Position numbers and translations under genes: made by a program
From: Pseudophaeobacter profundi
GTDB lineage: Bacteria; Pseudomonadota; Alphaproteobacteria; Rhodobacterales; Rhodobacteraceae
NCBI RefSeq assembly: GCF_029697505.1
Contig: NZ_JARJEF010000005.1
Coordinates: forward strand, 124,001 to 188,000
Length of the DNA stretch: 64,000 bases
Direction: 5' to 3'
Shown: one piece after another, positions 38,382-47,249 of the stretch
How positions within the stretch are numbered: the stretch's first letter is position 1
Layout of the letters: every line of letters starts with the position of its first letter
Notes under the pieces: generated by a model
Told to the model about the DNA's origin: nothing
The model's input: only the letters and a program-made list of their open reading frames with translations
Database searches by the model: none

Positions 38382-39163
38382 CAGGCGTTCCCTCCTGGAA
38401 GTTTGTCCAGCGCCTTGTCCAGCCAGCCCAAGAAGCCGCCGGGATCTTCTATCGCGGGGGCCAGCAGCGGTGCAAGAATGTCGACTTGATCCTCCAGTGT
38501 GTCCTTGGGGCGCGGCGGCAGATATTTGTTCACCGGCTTGGTGCCCATTTCTGGCATCAGATCCATGCCGCCGCGCTCAACCACCAACTGGCTGACCGCG
38601 CTGTCTGGGTCTCCAAGATCGCCAAAGTGGCGTGCCCCGGCAGGGCAGGTGCGCACACAGGAGGGCACGCGGTCCACTTCCGGCAGGTTTTCATTGTAGA
38701 TACGGTCGACGCAAAGGGTACATTTCTTCATCACCCCGGCGGCCAGGTCGAGTTCGCGTGCGCCGTAAGGGCAGGACCAGGCGCATAGCCCGCAGCCGAT
38801 GCAGTCGCTTTCGTTGACCAATACAATGCCGTCCTCAACCCGTTTGTAGCTGGCGCCGGTGGGGCAGACGGTGACGCAGGGGGCGTCTTCGCAGTGCAGG
38901 CAGGATTTGGGGAAATGGATCAGCTGCGCGGCCGGGTTGGGCTGTGTCGGTGACGCGACAGGTTGCACCTCGAAACTGTGAACCCGGTTGAGGAAGGTGC
39001 CGACAGGGTCGGCGCCATAGGCATCCTGATCTGACAGCGGCGCGCCATAGTTTTCGGTGTTCCAGCCTTTGCAGGAAATCACGCAGGCATGGCAGCCAAC
39101 GCAGGTGTCCAGGTCGATGACCAGGCCCATCTTGCGGGTGGTCGTGGTCGGGAGTTCAGTCAT
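38381..39163 (-). CDS. soeB: Iron-sulfur subunit of the sulfite dehydrogenase (SoeB)
   Basis: Electron-transfer subunit with four 4Fe-4S clusters, 260 residues from the start at 39163. The cysteine groups are CVGCHACVISC near residue 20, then CLHCEDAPCVTVC, CIGCGLCAWSC, and CTLC with a later CVRTC, as in DmsB/NrfC/PsrB. No signal peptide is seen, which fits a cytoplasmic complex. It lies between soeA (105 bp upstream, with a repeat in the gap) and soeC (1-base overlap). A longer in-frame start at 39235 would run into the repeat and has no ribosome site. Confidence 0.87.
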   Translation of the reverse strand: MTELPTTTTRKMGLVIDLDTCVGCHACVISCKGWNTENYGAPLSDQDAYGADPVGTFLNRVHSFEVQPVASPTQPNPAAQLIHFPKSCLHCEDAPCVTVCPTGASYKRVEDGIVLVNESDCIGCGLCAWSCPYGARELDLAAGVMKKCTLCVDRIYNENLPEVDRVPSCVRTCPAGARHFGDLGDPDSAVSQLVVERGGMDLMPEMGTKPVNKYLPPRPKDTLEDQVDILAPLLAPAIEDPGGFLGWLDKALDKLPGGNA

Positions 39164-39213
39164 CAGAACAGGCCTTCGGTTTTGGGCTGGGACGGACCGG
39201 GGCGCTGCCCCGG

Positions 39214-39241
39214 ACCCCGGGATATTTGTGGCCAAATGAAG
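39214..39241 (+). repeat. Short interspersed repeat, copy B
   Basis: ACCCCGGGATATTT, nine variable bases, then ATGAAG, in the soeA-soeB gap. Same length and most positions as copy A at 37152-37179, opposite strand. Confidence 0.6.
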
Positions 39242-39268
39242 GGGCGGGGAGCCAGAGAAGGAGCTTGG

Positions 39269-42109
39269 TCATTTTCCCACCTTCCATGCCAGATTTTTGG
39301 GGCCGGTGCCGGCAGGAGATTTGATCGACGCCAGTGTCGGCTGGCTTTCGGTGAAATCCTGTGGTGCGCCGGCTTTTTCGATTTTCACCTTGAGGTCGAA
39401 CCAGGCGGCCTGGCCGGTAATGGGATCGCTGTTGGCCCAGCGCAGCCCGTCGCCTTTGGCGGGCATGAGCTCGTGGATAAGGTGGTTGAGCAGGAAGCCC
39501 TTGGTGGCTTCGGGGGCGTCTTCCTGCAGGCCCCAGGTACCTTTGCGTTTGCCGATGGCGTTCCAGGTCCAGACCGTGTTGTCGTTGAGCGCGGCCATTT
39601 CCATCACCGGCACAGTGATTTCACCATTGGGAGAGGAGACGCGGGCCCAGTCGCCATCCGCCAAACCGTGCTGCCGCATCAGTTTTGTCGGCAGATAGAG
39701 CGGGTTGTGCCCATGCAGCTGGCGGAGCCAGGCGTTTTGACTGCCCCAGGAGTGATACATCGCCATGGGGCGTTGGGTCAGGGCGTTGACGGTGAAACCC
39801 TCGTTGCCCTGCTGGTCGGTCTGATACCAGATCGGCAGCGGGTCCATGGTGTCTTTGATGCGCTGACGCAGGTGTTCCGGGGGCTGGCGTTCACCGTGGC
39901 CTTCGGCGGCCAGCTGGAATTTGCGCATTGGCTCTACATAGAGTTGAAACAGATAGGGCTGGGGGCTGTCATACAGCCCAAGGTCCACCGCCCAGTCCTG
40001 ATAGGCCATGTTCCAGGGTTTGAAGTAGCTGGCCTCGGTGGGGATATGTTCGACAAAGAAGCCGCCGTTTTTGATGTAGTTGTCCAGCTGCTGCGGGTTT
40101 GGCGCACCGCGTCCGGATTTGTCGCCATCGGGGCCTCGAAAACCTGCCAGCGGGCCGATGCCGGGTTTACGCTCGTGGTTGATGATATAATCGGCGTAGT
40201 CCTGCCATTTGGCGCTGCCGTCCTCATGGGTGAAGCCGGGCAGTTTCATTTTGTTGGCCAATTGCACCAGCACAGTCTGAAACCCCCGCACGTCCCGGTC
40301 AGGTTCGATCACTGGCCAGCGGATTGCGTCGGCGGCGCCGTCGGCTTCGCAGATCGGACGATCCAGCATGGAAATACAGTCGTGGCGTTCCAGATAGGTG
40401 GTGTCCGGCAGGATCAGATCGGCATAGGCCACCATTTCCGAAGAATAGGCATCGGAATAGATAATGCGGGGGATCTTGTAGTCGCCGTCGGCGTCCTTGT
40501 CTGTCAGCATCTCGATCACGCCGCCGGTATTCATCGAGGAGTTCCACGACATATTGGCCATATACATGAACAGGGTGTCGATCTTGTAGGGGTCGCCTGC
40601 ATGGGCGTTGGAGATCACCATATGCATCAGCCCGTGGCTGGACATCGGGTTTTCCCAGGTGAAGGCCTTGTCGATGCGCGCCGGGCTGCCATCACTTTTC
40701 AGCGCCAGATGTTCGGGGCCATGCACAAAGCCCAGGTGCGGGCCATCCAGCGGTTTGTTGGGGGTGACGCGACAATGGGGGGGCGGGTGGGCCTCAACCG
40801 GTTTGGGATAGGGGGGTTTGAAGCGAAAGCCGCCGGGGGCCTCGACCGTGCCAAGCAGGATCTGCAAGACATGCAGGGCGCGACAGGTCTGAAAGCCGTT
40901 GGCATGGGCTGAGACACCGCGCATGGCATGCATGGCCACGGGGCGACCGATCATCTTGTCGTGTTTTTCGCCGCGAAAATCCGTCCATTCCTGGTCCAGC
41001 TCAAAGGCTTCGTCAAAGGCGACGCGGGCCAGTTCGGCGGCGATGGCACGGATGCGTTTGGCCGGGATGCCGCAACGCTCGGCCACGGCTTCGGGGGCGT
41101 ATTCGTCTTTCAGGTAACGCTGGGCCATCAGTTGGAAGACCGAGACATGGGTGACATCACCCATCTTGAAACTGCCGCCCAGGTCGGGGCGCACGCCGTG
41201 CATGTTAAAAGGGGCCAGTTTGCCGGACTTGCGGTTGATCACCAGCGGGGTGCCGTGGTCGTCGCGCAGGAACAGGCCCTTGTCTGGTGAATTGGGGTCC
41301 TGGTTCACCAGCACCGGCGCATTGGTGTAGCGGCTGAGGTAATCGAGATCGATCTTGCCGGCCTTCATCAGCTCATGCACCAGCGCCAGAATGAACAACC
41401 CGTCGGTGCCGGGGGTGATGCCAACCCAGTCATCTGCGATGGCGTTATAGCCCGAGCGGATTGGATTGACGCCGATCACCCGCGCGCCGCGGGCCTTGAT
41501 TTTGCCGAGGCCCATTTTGATCGGGTTGCTGTCGTGATCTTCGGCCACGCCAAACAGCATGAACAATTTGGTGTGGTCCCAGTCGGGCTGGCCGAACTCC
41601 CAAAAGGCACCGCCCATGGTATAGATGCCGGCCGTCGCCATATTGACCGAGCAGAAGCCGCCATGTGCTGCGTAGTTACAGGTGCCAAAGTTTTGCGCCC
41701 AGAAGCCGGTGAAAGACTGCGACTGATCCCGGCCAGTGAAAAAGGCCAGCTTGGAGGGATCATCGCGGCGGATCGGCTCCAGCCAGCCCGCGGCGATCTC
41801 CAGCGCCTCGTCCCAGGAGATTTCCTCAAACTCGCCTGATCCGCGCGGCCCCACCCGTTTCAGCGGTGCGCGCAGTCGCGAGGGGGCGTTGTGCTGCATG
41901 ATCCCGGCGGAGCCCTTGGCACAAAGTACGCCTTTGTTGACCGGATGATCGCGGTTGCCTTCGATATAGGCGACCTCTTTCTTGCCATCCTCATTGGTCT
42001 TCATATGGACATTGATGCCACAGCGACAGGCGCACATGTAGCAGGTGGTCTGGCGGATTTCGTCTGATACCTTGGGGGATGTCTCCACCTGGGGTTGCTG
42101 GAATGTCAT
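39269..42109 (-). CDS. soeA: Molybdopterin catalytic subunit of cytoplasmic sulfite dehydrogenase (SoeA)
   Basis: Large DMSO-reductase-family molybdoenzyme, 946 residues. The N-terminus binds a 4Fe-4S cluster (Cys23, Cys26, Cys30, Cys63 in TTCYMCACRCG and GVLCAKG), followed by bis-MGD domains. There is no Tat signal peptide, so it should stay in the cytoplasm. This separates it from DmsA, PsrA and TtrA-type enzymes and fits SoeA, which oxidises sulfite to sulfate. The operon context (xsc, tauZ, ackA upstream) supplies sulfite as substrate. The assignment rests on context plus the missing signal; a phylogeny would settle it. Confidence 0.85.
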   Translation of the reverse strand: MTFQQPQVETSPKVSDEIRQTTCYMCACRCGINVHMKTNEDGKKEVAYIEGNRDHPVNKGVLCAKGSAGIMQHNAPSRLRAPLKRVGPRGSGEFEEISWDEALEIAAGWLEPIRRDDPSKLAFFTGRDQSQSFTGFWAQNFGTCNYAAHGGFCSVNMATAGIYTMGGAFWEFGQPDWDHTKLFMLFGVAEDHDSNPIKMGLGKIKARGARVIGVNPIRSGYNAIADDWVGITPGTDGLFILALVHELMKAGKIDLDYLSRYTNAPVLVNQDPNSPDKGLFLRDDHGTPLVINRKSGKLAPFNMHGVRPDLGGSFKMGDVTHVSVFQLMAQRYLKDEYAPEAVAERCGIPAKRIRAIAAELARVAFDEAFELDQEWTDFRGEKHDKMIGRPVAMHAMRGVSAHANGFQTCRALHVLQILLGTVEAPGGFRFKPPYPKPVEAHPPPHCRVTPNKPLDGPHLGFVHGPEHLALKSDGSPARIDKAFTWENPMSSHGLMHMVISNAHAGDPYKIDTLFMYMANMSWNSSMNTGGVIEMLTDKDADGDYKIPRIIYSDAYSSEMVAYADLILPDTTYLERHDCISMLDRPICEADGAADAIRWPVIEPDRDVRGFQTVLVQLANKMKLPGFTHEDGSAKWQDYADYIINHERKPGIGPLAGFRGPDGDKSGRGAPNPQQLDNYIKNGGFFVEHIPTEASYFKPWNMAYQDWAVDLGLYDSPQPYLFQLYVEPMRKFQLAAEGHGERQPPEHLRQRIKDTMDPLPIWYQTDQQGNEGFTVNALTQRPMAMYHSWGSQNAWLRQLHGHNPLYLPTKLMRQHGLADGDWARVSSPNGEITVPVMEMAALNDNTVWTWNAIGKRKGTWGLQEDAPEATKGFLLNHLIHELMPAKGDGLRWANSDPITGQAAWFDLKVKIEKAGAPQDFTESQPTLASIKSPAGTGPKNLAWKVGK

Positions 42110-42164
42110 CTGGCCTCCCTTAACCTGTTGGCTTGCCTGTGTGCAGGCTTGTCTGAGTATCGGA

Positions 42165-43202
42165 TCAGGTCAGAACCATGATCCCCGCCAGGATAAACCC
42201 GGCAATAAAGAGTGTTTCAATGATCAGCAGGGCAATGGCGGCGCCTCCGACGGCCAGCACCTGTTTCAGGTTGCTTTTCATGCCCACCGCCGCAATCGCG
42301 GTCAGCAACAGCCAGCGTGAGGCCTGGCTTAGGAAGCTGCTTACCGCAGCGGGGACCAGCCCGGCAGAGCTGAGCCCGGCGAGCAGCAGAAAGGCGATGA
42401 CAAAGCCGGGCAGCAGCGGCGGGCGGGGGCCGTCTGCGGGTAGCTTTGCATAGGCGCGGATCAGCAAAGAGGCGACCAGAACAATGGGGGCCAGCATGGC
42501 CACCCGGATCAGCTTGACCAGGGTGGCGCTGTCGCCGGTCTGTTCTGAAATGGAAAAGCCGGCACCGACCACCTGGGCGACATCGTGGATGGTGCCGCCC
42601 AGGAAAACACCGGCCTGATTGGCGTCTAGTTCCAGAAGGTTGACCAGAATGGGATAGGCTATCATCGCAATGGTCGACAAGACCGTCACCCCCATCACGG
42701 TGAAGATCAGCCGCTCCTCCGAGCGCTCATCCCGGGGCAGGATGGCGCTGATGGCCATGGCCGCCGAGGCACCGCAGATGGCGACGGAACCCGCAGTTAA
42801 CAGGGCAAACCGCCATTTGTGGCCAAAGGCACGGGCCACCAGCAAACCAAAGCAGATGGTGGCCACAACGCCCCCCGCCACCAGGGCGATCAACTGCCAG
42901 CCCAGCCCCATCATCACCCCCATCGAGACCCGCACCCCCAGAAAGGCGATGCCAAGGCGCAGCAATGTGCGGGCCGAAAAGGCGATCCCTGGAACGGTCT
43001 TGCCCTCTTCTCCCAGAAAGCTGACGGCAATGCCCAGCAGCAGTGCCAGCAACATTGCAGGGGTGTCATAGTGTTCGGCAAGAAACTGTGCCGTGACCGC
43101 AACGATGATCGAGACCGCAACGCCGGGAAACAGTTCCTTCGCATGGCTGCGCAGGGCCTGGGCTGTCAGCGTTATGCGGGTGGGCAGGGCGGTGTCAGTC
43201 AA
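42165..43202 (-). CDS. YeiH-family putative sulfate/sulfite exporter
   Basis: Membrane protein of 345 residues with about ten helices, UPF0324/YeiH family (HAKELFPGVAVSIIVAVTAQFLA; GSVAICGASAAMAISAILPRDERSEERLIFTVMGVTVLSTIAMIAYPIL; GGTIHDVAQVVGAGF). Family members near sulfonate genes are called putative sulfate exporters. I prefer a TTG start at 43202, giving MTDTALPTRITL; a TTG at 43229 is also open and no ATG fits. A 20-codon frame ends across this start (see findings). It lies 55 bp before soeA and about 155 bp after ackA. Confidence 0.85.
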   Translation of the reverse strand: MTDTALPTRITLTAQALRSHAKELFPGVAVSIIVAVTAQFLAEHYDTPAMLLALLLGIAVSFLGEEGKTVPGIAFSARTLLRLGIAFLGVRVSMGVMMGLGWQLIALVAGGVVATICFGLLVARAFGHKWRFALLTAGSVAICGASAAMAISAILPRDERSEERLIFTVMGVTVLSTIAMIAYPILVNLLELDANQAGVFLGGTIHDVAQVVGAGFSISEQTGDSATLVKLIRVAMLAPIVLVASLLIRAYAKLPADGPRPPLLPGFVIAFLLLAGLSSAGLVPAAVSSFLSQASRWLLLTAIAAVGMKSNLKQVLAVGGAAIALLIIETLFIAGFILAGIMVLT

Positions 43203-43358
43203 GGCAGGGCTTTCGCGGCAGAGCTGCAAAACGCAGGCGTGGAATTTCAGTCGTCATTTGCGCATACCCCACGATGCAAAGCAATTTTTCTATTTCACCA
43301 TCAAAAACAGGAAGCGCGTTCCGATTATGTGGAGGAATCAGGGCGTTTGTCTTTCGCG

Positions 43359-44513
43359 TCATTGCTGCGCCTCGATCAGGGTGCGGGCATCCATGGCGAT
43401 CTGGCGTTCTTCCTCGGCGGGGATGATCCAGGCGGCTGGTGTATCGGCTTGGCGCGTCAGGCAGGCGGCGTTTTGAGCGTTGCGCTCTGGGTCGATGGCA
43501 CAGCCAAGCCAGGCAAAGCCATCCAGAATGCGGGCGCGGATGTTGCGGGCGTTCTCGCCGATACCGCCGGTAAAGGCGATGGCATCACAGCCGCCCATGG
43601 CGCCAATCAGGCTGTGGCCATGGCGGATGGCCCAGTAACAAAAATGATCAATGGCAAAATCCGCCGCTGCCGTGCCCGCTTGTTCCAGTGCCCGCATATC
43701 CGACAGGCCGCCAGACAGGCCGGCAAGGCCGGAGTGGCTGTTCAGCAGAAGCTTGGTTTCGCGCAGGCCGATTTCTTCCACCAGGCGCAGGGTCGCATTG
43801 GGATCAAGCGTGCCGACACGCGTGCCCATGGTCAGCCCTTCTAGCGGCGAATATCCCATGGTTGTGGCGACGGATTGACCCGCATGGATGGCGCAGATGG
43901 ATGCCCCATTGCCCAGGTGAAAGGCAAGCAGCCGCGAGGGGAGCGGCCGCCCCGAGATTTCTGGCAGGCGGCGGCAGAGGGCGGCGTAGGACAGCCCGTG
44001 AAAACCGTAGCGACGCAGCCCCAGAGCCTCTGCCTTCGGGGGCAGGGCGTAGCGCTGCGCCACCTCGGGGGCGGTGGCGTGAAAGGCGGTGTCGAAACTG
44101 GCATATTGCGCCAGATCGGGGGCCAGGTGGTCCAGTGCATCAATCGCCGCAAGCGCATGTGGATTGTGCAGAGGTGCCAATGGTACGCAGGCGTTGATCC
44201 CGGCCCGCACCGCGTCTGTGATAGGCGTGGGGCGGGTAAGGCTGGTGCCGCCATGGACCACCCGATGCGCCACCGCCCGCAGGCTGGCCGGGCCGGTGCC
44301 TGCCTCGCTAAGCTCTTGCAGAACCGCCGCCAGCGCGGCGCTGTGATCCGGCAGATCCAAGGCCCTGTCGGTGTTTGCGATCCGCAGATGCCCCCCGCCG
44401 CCAATGCCCTCGGCTACCCCGCTGAGCCGTTCTTGCAGGGTCGCGTCGAACAGGGCGAACTTCACCGAAGAAGAGCCTGTGTTCAGGACCAGGATGTCGG
44501 CTGGGGTGCTCAT
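43359..44513 (-). CDS. ackA: Acetate kinase
   Basis: Converts acetyl phosphate and ADP to acetate and ATP (reversible), 384 residues. ASKHA-fold marks: VLNTGSSSVKFALF at the N-terminus, RRYGFHGLSY in the middle, LGNGASICAIHAGQSVATTMGYSPLEGLTMGTRVGTLDP, and ITFTGGIGENA-like AFTGGIGENARNIR near the end. It overlaps tauZ by ATGA, so it belongs to the xsc operon, where Xsc makes acetyl phosphate. Many taurine degraders have pta at this point; none is seen in this window. Confidence 0.94.
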   Translation of the reverse strand: MSTPADILVLNTGSSSVKFALFDATLQERLSGVAEGIGGGGHLRIANTDRALDLPDHSAALAAVLQELSEAGTGPASLRAVAHRVVHGGTSLTRPTPITDAVRAGINACVPLAPLHNPHALAAIDALDHLAPDLAQYASFDTAFHATAPEVAQRYALPPKAEALGLRRYGFHGLSYAALCRRLPEISGRPLPSRLLAFHLGNGASICAIHAGQSVATTMGYSPLEGLTMGTRVGTLDPNATLRLVEEIGLRETKLLLNSHSGLAGLSGGLSDMRALEQAGTAAADFAIDHFCYWAIRHGHSLIGAMGGCDAIAFTGGIGENARNIRARILDGFAWLGCAIDPERNAQNAACLTRQADTPAAWIIPAEEERQIAMDARTLIEAQQ

Positions 44514-45256
44514 AGCGCCACCTTCACGATGTTGAGGCCCGCAAGCGCGGCAAGCAGCAGAACGACCTTGCGGCGAAACCCGGCGGGATCAGCGCGGGCA
44601 AAGCCCTGACTGCCAAGCCAGACGCCAGCGCCAAGGATGGGAAAGGCCAGCAGGGCTGCAATAACCGTTTCGCCCGTGACCAGCCCATGCGCGGACATCG
44701 CGGGCAGCGCCATCAGGTCGATCCCGGTCAGAAATACAATCATTGTGGCGCGAAAGGTGGCGGGCGCGATCACCTGCGCCGATAGAAAGGCTGCGGTGGG
44801 CAGGCCCCCGACGCCAGCCGCATTGGCAGTGCCAGAGATCATGCCAATGCCGGTGTGGCCCAGTATGCCGATGGGGCGGGTGAACTGCCAGCCGCTCAGC
44901 AGGATCAGGCTTAGCACCAGGATCAACCCCGAGACCGCAAGCCGCGCCTGCAGGGGATCAAGCCGCGCCATCAGCGCCACCGCCGGGATCACCGTAAGCA
45001 CTGCGCCTAGCAGCAGCCCGCTGGCCCGGCGCCAATCGACATGGGCCCGGATGCCGCGCGCCTGAAACAGCGTCATGGTGATTTCGCAGGTAAAGATCAC
45101 CGGGATCAGCGGCAGCGGATTAGTGGTAAGGGCTGCCAGAATGATAAAGATCGCGGAAAATCCAAAGCCGGAATAACCACGAATCCCGGCCGCCGCAAAC
45201 AAGGCGGCGGCCAGATATGCCCCTTGGCCAGATGTCAGATCAAAGGGCAGGTTCAT
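44510..45256 (-). CDS. tauZ: TauE/SafE-family sulfite exporter TauZ
   Basis: Membrane protein of 248 residues with about eight helices, TSUP family (AAALFAAAGIRGYSGFGFSAIFIILAAL at the N-terminus; GMISGTANAAGVGGLPTAAFLSAQ in the middle). TauZ is proposed to export sulfite or sulfate formed during taurine breakdown. It lies 5 bp after xsc and overlaps ackA by ATGA, which fixes it in this pathway. Confidence 0.9.
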   Translation of the reverse strand: MNLPFDLTSGQGAYLAAALFAAAGIRGYSGFGFSAIFIILAALTTNPLPLIPVIFTCEITMTLFQARGIRAHVDWRRASGLLLGAVLTVIPAVALMARLDPLQARLAVSGLILVLSLILLSGWQFTRPIGILGHTGIGMISGTANAAGVGGLPTAAFLSAQVIAPATFRATMIVFLTGIDLMALPAMSAHGLVTGETVIAALLAFPILGAGVWLGSQGFARADPAGFRRKVVLLLAALAGLNIVKVAL

Positions 45257-45261
45257 GTGGG

Positions 45262-47034
45262 TCAGACCTGCTGTTCGCGCATGTCTGCCGGGTCAATCCC
45301 TGCCACGGATACGGGCTTTTTCATCGCGTCGCGGCGGAAAGGCTCGCCCAGTTCCTGGTTGATCATCGCCTCGATCAGGGTGGTGATACCATTCTTCTGG
45401 TCTGTAACCGCCTGGGCCAGGGCTGCGGTCAGCTCGTCCATGGTGCGGGCGACAACGCCTTTCAGGCCGCAGGCGCTGGCGATACCGGCGTAGGACACCT
45501 GCTGGTCCAGTTCGGTGCCAACGAAGTTGTCGTCAAACCACAGGGTCGAATTGCGCTTTTCCGCGCCCCACTGGTAATTGCGGAACACCACCTGGGTGAC
45601 GGCGGGCCATTCTCCGCGGCCAATGGCTGTCAGCTCGTTCACCGCGATACCAAAGGCGCCATCGCCAGAAAAGCCGACAACCGGCACATCGGGGCAGCCG
45701 ATCTTGGCGCCGACCACCGCAGGCAGGCCATAGCCACAGGGGCCAAACAGGCCCGGTGCCAGATATTTGCGGCTGTCATCGAACGAGGGGTAGGCATTGC
45801 CGATGGCGCAGTTGTTGCCGATGTCGGACGAGATGATCGCTTCTTTTGGCAGGGCCGCCTGAATTGCCCGCCAGGCCATGCGGGGGCTCATCCATTCGGG
45901 TTTGTCAGCGCGGGCGCGTTCGTTCCAGGTGGTGCCGGGATCGTCGTCTTCATGATCCATCGAGGACAGCTGCTGCGCCCAGGTGGATTTCGCTGTCGAG
46001 ATCAGCGCAATCCGTTCATCACGGCCCGCATCGCCTGCGCTGTCCGACAGCCGCGCCAGGATCGAGGTGGCAACTTTTTTGGCGTCGCCGACAATGCCCA
46101 CAGTGACCTTTTTGGTCAGGCCAATGCGGTCGGGGTTGATATCAACCTGGATGATCTTGGCCTCGGTTGGCCAGTAGTCGATACCATAGCCGGGCAGGGT
46201 GGAAAACGGGTTCAACCGGGTGCCAAGGGCCAGAACAACGTCGGCCTTGGCAATCAGTTCCATCCCTGCCTTTGACCCGTTGTAGCCCAAGGGCCCGGCA
46301 AACAGCGGGTGGGAACCGGGGAAGGCATCGTTGTGCTGGTAGCCAACGCAGACCGGCGCGCCAAGCCGTTCAGCCAGTTCTTTCGAGGCCTCGATACCGC
46401 CGGCCAGCACCACGCCTGCGCCGTTCAGAATGACGGGAAACTTGGCGCTGGACAGCAGATCGGCAGCTTCTTGCAGCGAGGTCTCGCCGCCACCGGGGCG
46501 TTCGAATTCGACGATCTGTGGCAGGGCAATGTCGATCACCTGGGTCCACATATCGCGGGGAATGTTCAGCTGAGCGGGGGCTGATGCGCGTTTGGCCTGC
46601 ATGATCACCCGGTTCAGCACCTCGGCCACGCGGGATGGGTCGCGCACTTCTTCCTGGTAGCAGACGCAGTCGGCAAACATGCGCATCTGCTCCATTTCCT
46701 GGAAACCGCCCTGGCCGATGGTCTTGTTGGCGGCCTGCGGGGTCACCAGCAAGAGTGGTGTGTGGTTCCAGTAGGCGGTTTTCACAGCTGTCACAAAGTT
46801 GGTGATGCCGGGGCCGTTCTGGGCGATCATCATCGACATCTTGCCGGTGGCGCGGGTGTAGCCATCCGCCATCATGCCGCCCGATCCTTCATGGGCGCAG
46901 TCCCAGAAGGTGATGCCGGCCTTGGGGAAGATATCGGAAATCGGCATCATGGCCGACCCGATAATGCCAAAGGCATGCTGAATACCGTGCATTTGCAGGG
47001 TTTTGACAAAGGCTTCCTCGGTGGTCATTTTCAT
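45262..47034 (-). CDS. xsc: Sulfoacetaldehyde acetyltransferase Xsc
   Basis: Thiamine-diphosphate enzyme that splits sulfoacetaldehyde with phosphate into acetyl phosphate and sulfite, the desulfonating step for C2 sulfonates. 590 residues from the ATG at 47034 (AGGAG 8 bases upstream). The catalytic Glu49 is in CAHEGSGGMMADGYTRATG. The ThDP motif GDGAFGIAVNEL begins at 457. FRNYQWGAEKRNSTLWFDDNFVGTELDQQVSYAGIA is a characteristic Xsc stretch that separates it from acetolactate synthase. First gene of the xsc-tauZ-ackA string; its leader carries a hairpin and weak TauR-like repeats. Confidence 0.96.
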   Translation of the reverse strand: MKMTTEEAFVKTLQMHGIQHAFGIIGSAMMPISDIFPKAGITFWDCAHEGSGGMMADGYTRATGKMSMMIAQNGPGITNFVTAVKTAYWNHTPLLLVTPQAANKTIGQGGFQEMEQMRMFADCVCYQEEVRDPSRVAEVLNRVIMQAKRASAPAQLNIPRDMWTQVIDIALPQIVEFERPGGGETSLQEAADLLSSAKFPVILNGAGVVLAGGIEASKELAERLGAPVCVGYQHNDAFPGSHPLFAGPLGYNGSKAGMELIAKADVVLALGTRLNPFSTLPGYGIDYWPTEAKIIQVDINPDRIGLTKKVTVGIVGDAKKVATSILARLSDSAGDAGRDERIALISTAKSTWAQQLSSMDHEDDDPGTTWNERARADKPEWMSPRMAWRAIQAALPKEAIISSDIGNNCAIGNAYPSFDDSRKYLAPGLFGPCGYGLPAVVGAKIGCPDVPVVGFSGDGAFGIAVNELTAIGRGEWPAVTQVVFRNYQWGAEKRNSTLWFDDNFVGTELDQQVSYAGIASACGLKGVVARTMDELTAALAQAVTDQKNGITTLIEAMINQELGEPFRRDAMKKPVSVAGIDPADMREQQV

Positions 47035-47064
47035 GGCGGGTGCTCCTGGGTGAAACATGAAGAT

Positions 47065-47083
47065 CCCCGGTCTGATACCGGGG
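47065..47083 (-). promoter_or_regulatory. Hairpin in the xsc leader
   Basis: Inverted repeat CCCCGGT/ACCGGGG with a 5-base loop, 31 bp upstream of the xsc start. No T run follows. It could be a leader structure or mark the end of tauR transcripts. Confidence 0.4.
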
Positions 47084-47249
47084 GTTCCCACTGGTTTAGG
47101 CCAGAGAGGACGCGTGCAGATAGGGCCAGTTTCAGAGGCGGATATAGCCAAGGATTTGCGCCATGATGCCCCCCGATGCAAAAGCCCTGTTTTGGCGGCT
47201 CGTCGCGGTGCTGCCGACGCCTTTCACCCCGGGCGCAGAAGATCGGACT

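Noticed and set aside
39089..40912. 607-codon plus-strand open frame opposite soeA and soeB
   Set aside because: The minus strand codes for an intact molybdoenzyme with all cluster cysteines. The plus frame has no recognisable motif and only follows codon-position bias.
37491..42109. DMSO reductase DmsABC
   Set aside because: Subunit types match, but the catalytic subunit lacks a Tat signal and the genes follow xsc-tauZ-ackA-yeiH, so SoeABC is the better call.
43229..43229. Use of the outermost TTG as the yeiH start
   Set aside because: It gives an N-terminus MQLCRESPALTD without a ribosome site; the TTG at 43202 gives a more natural start, though neither is proven.
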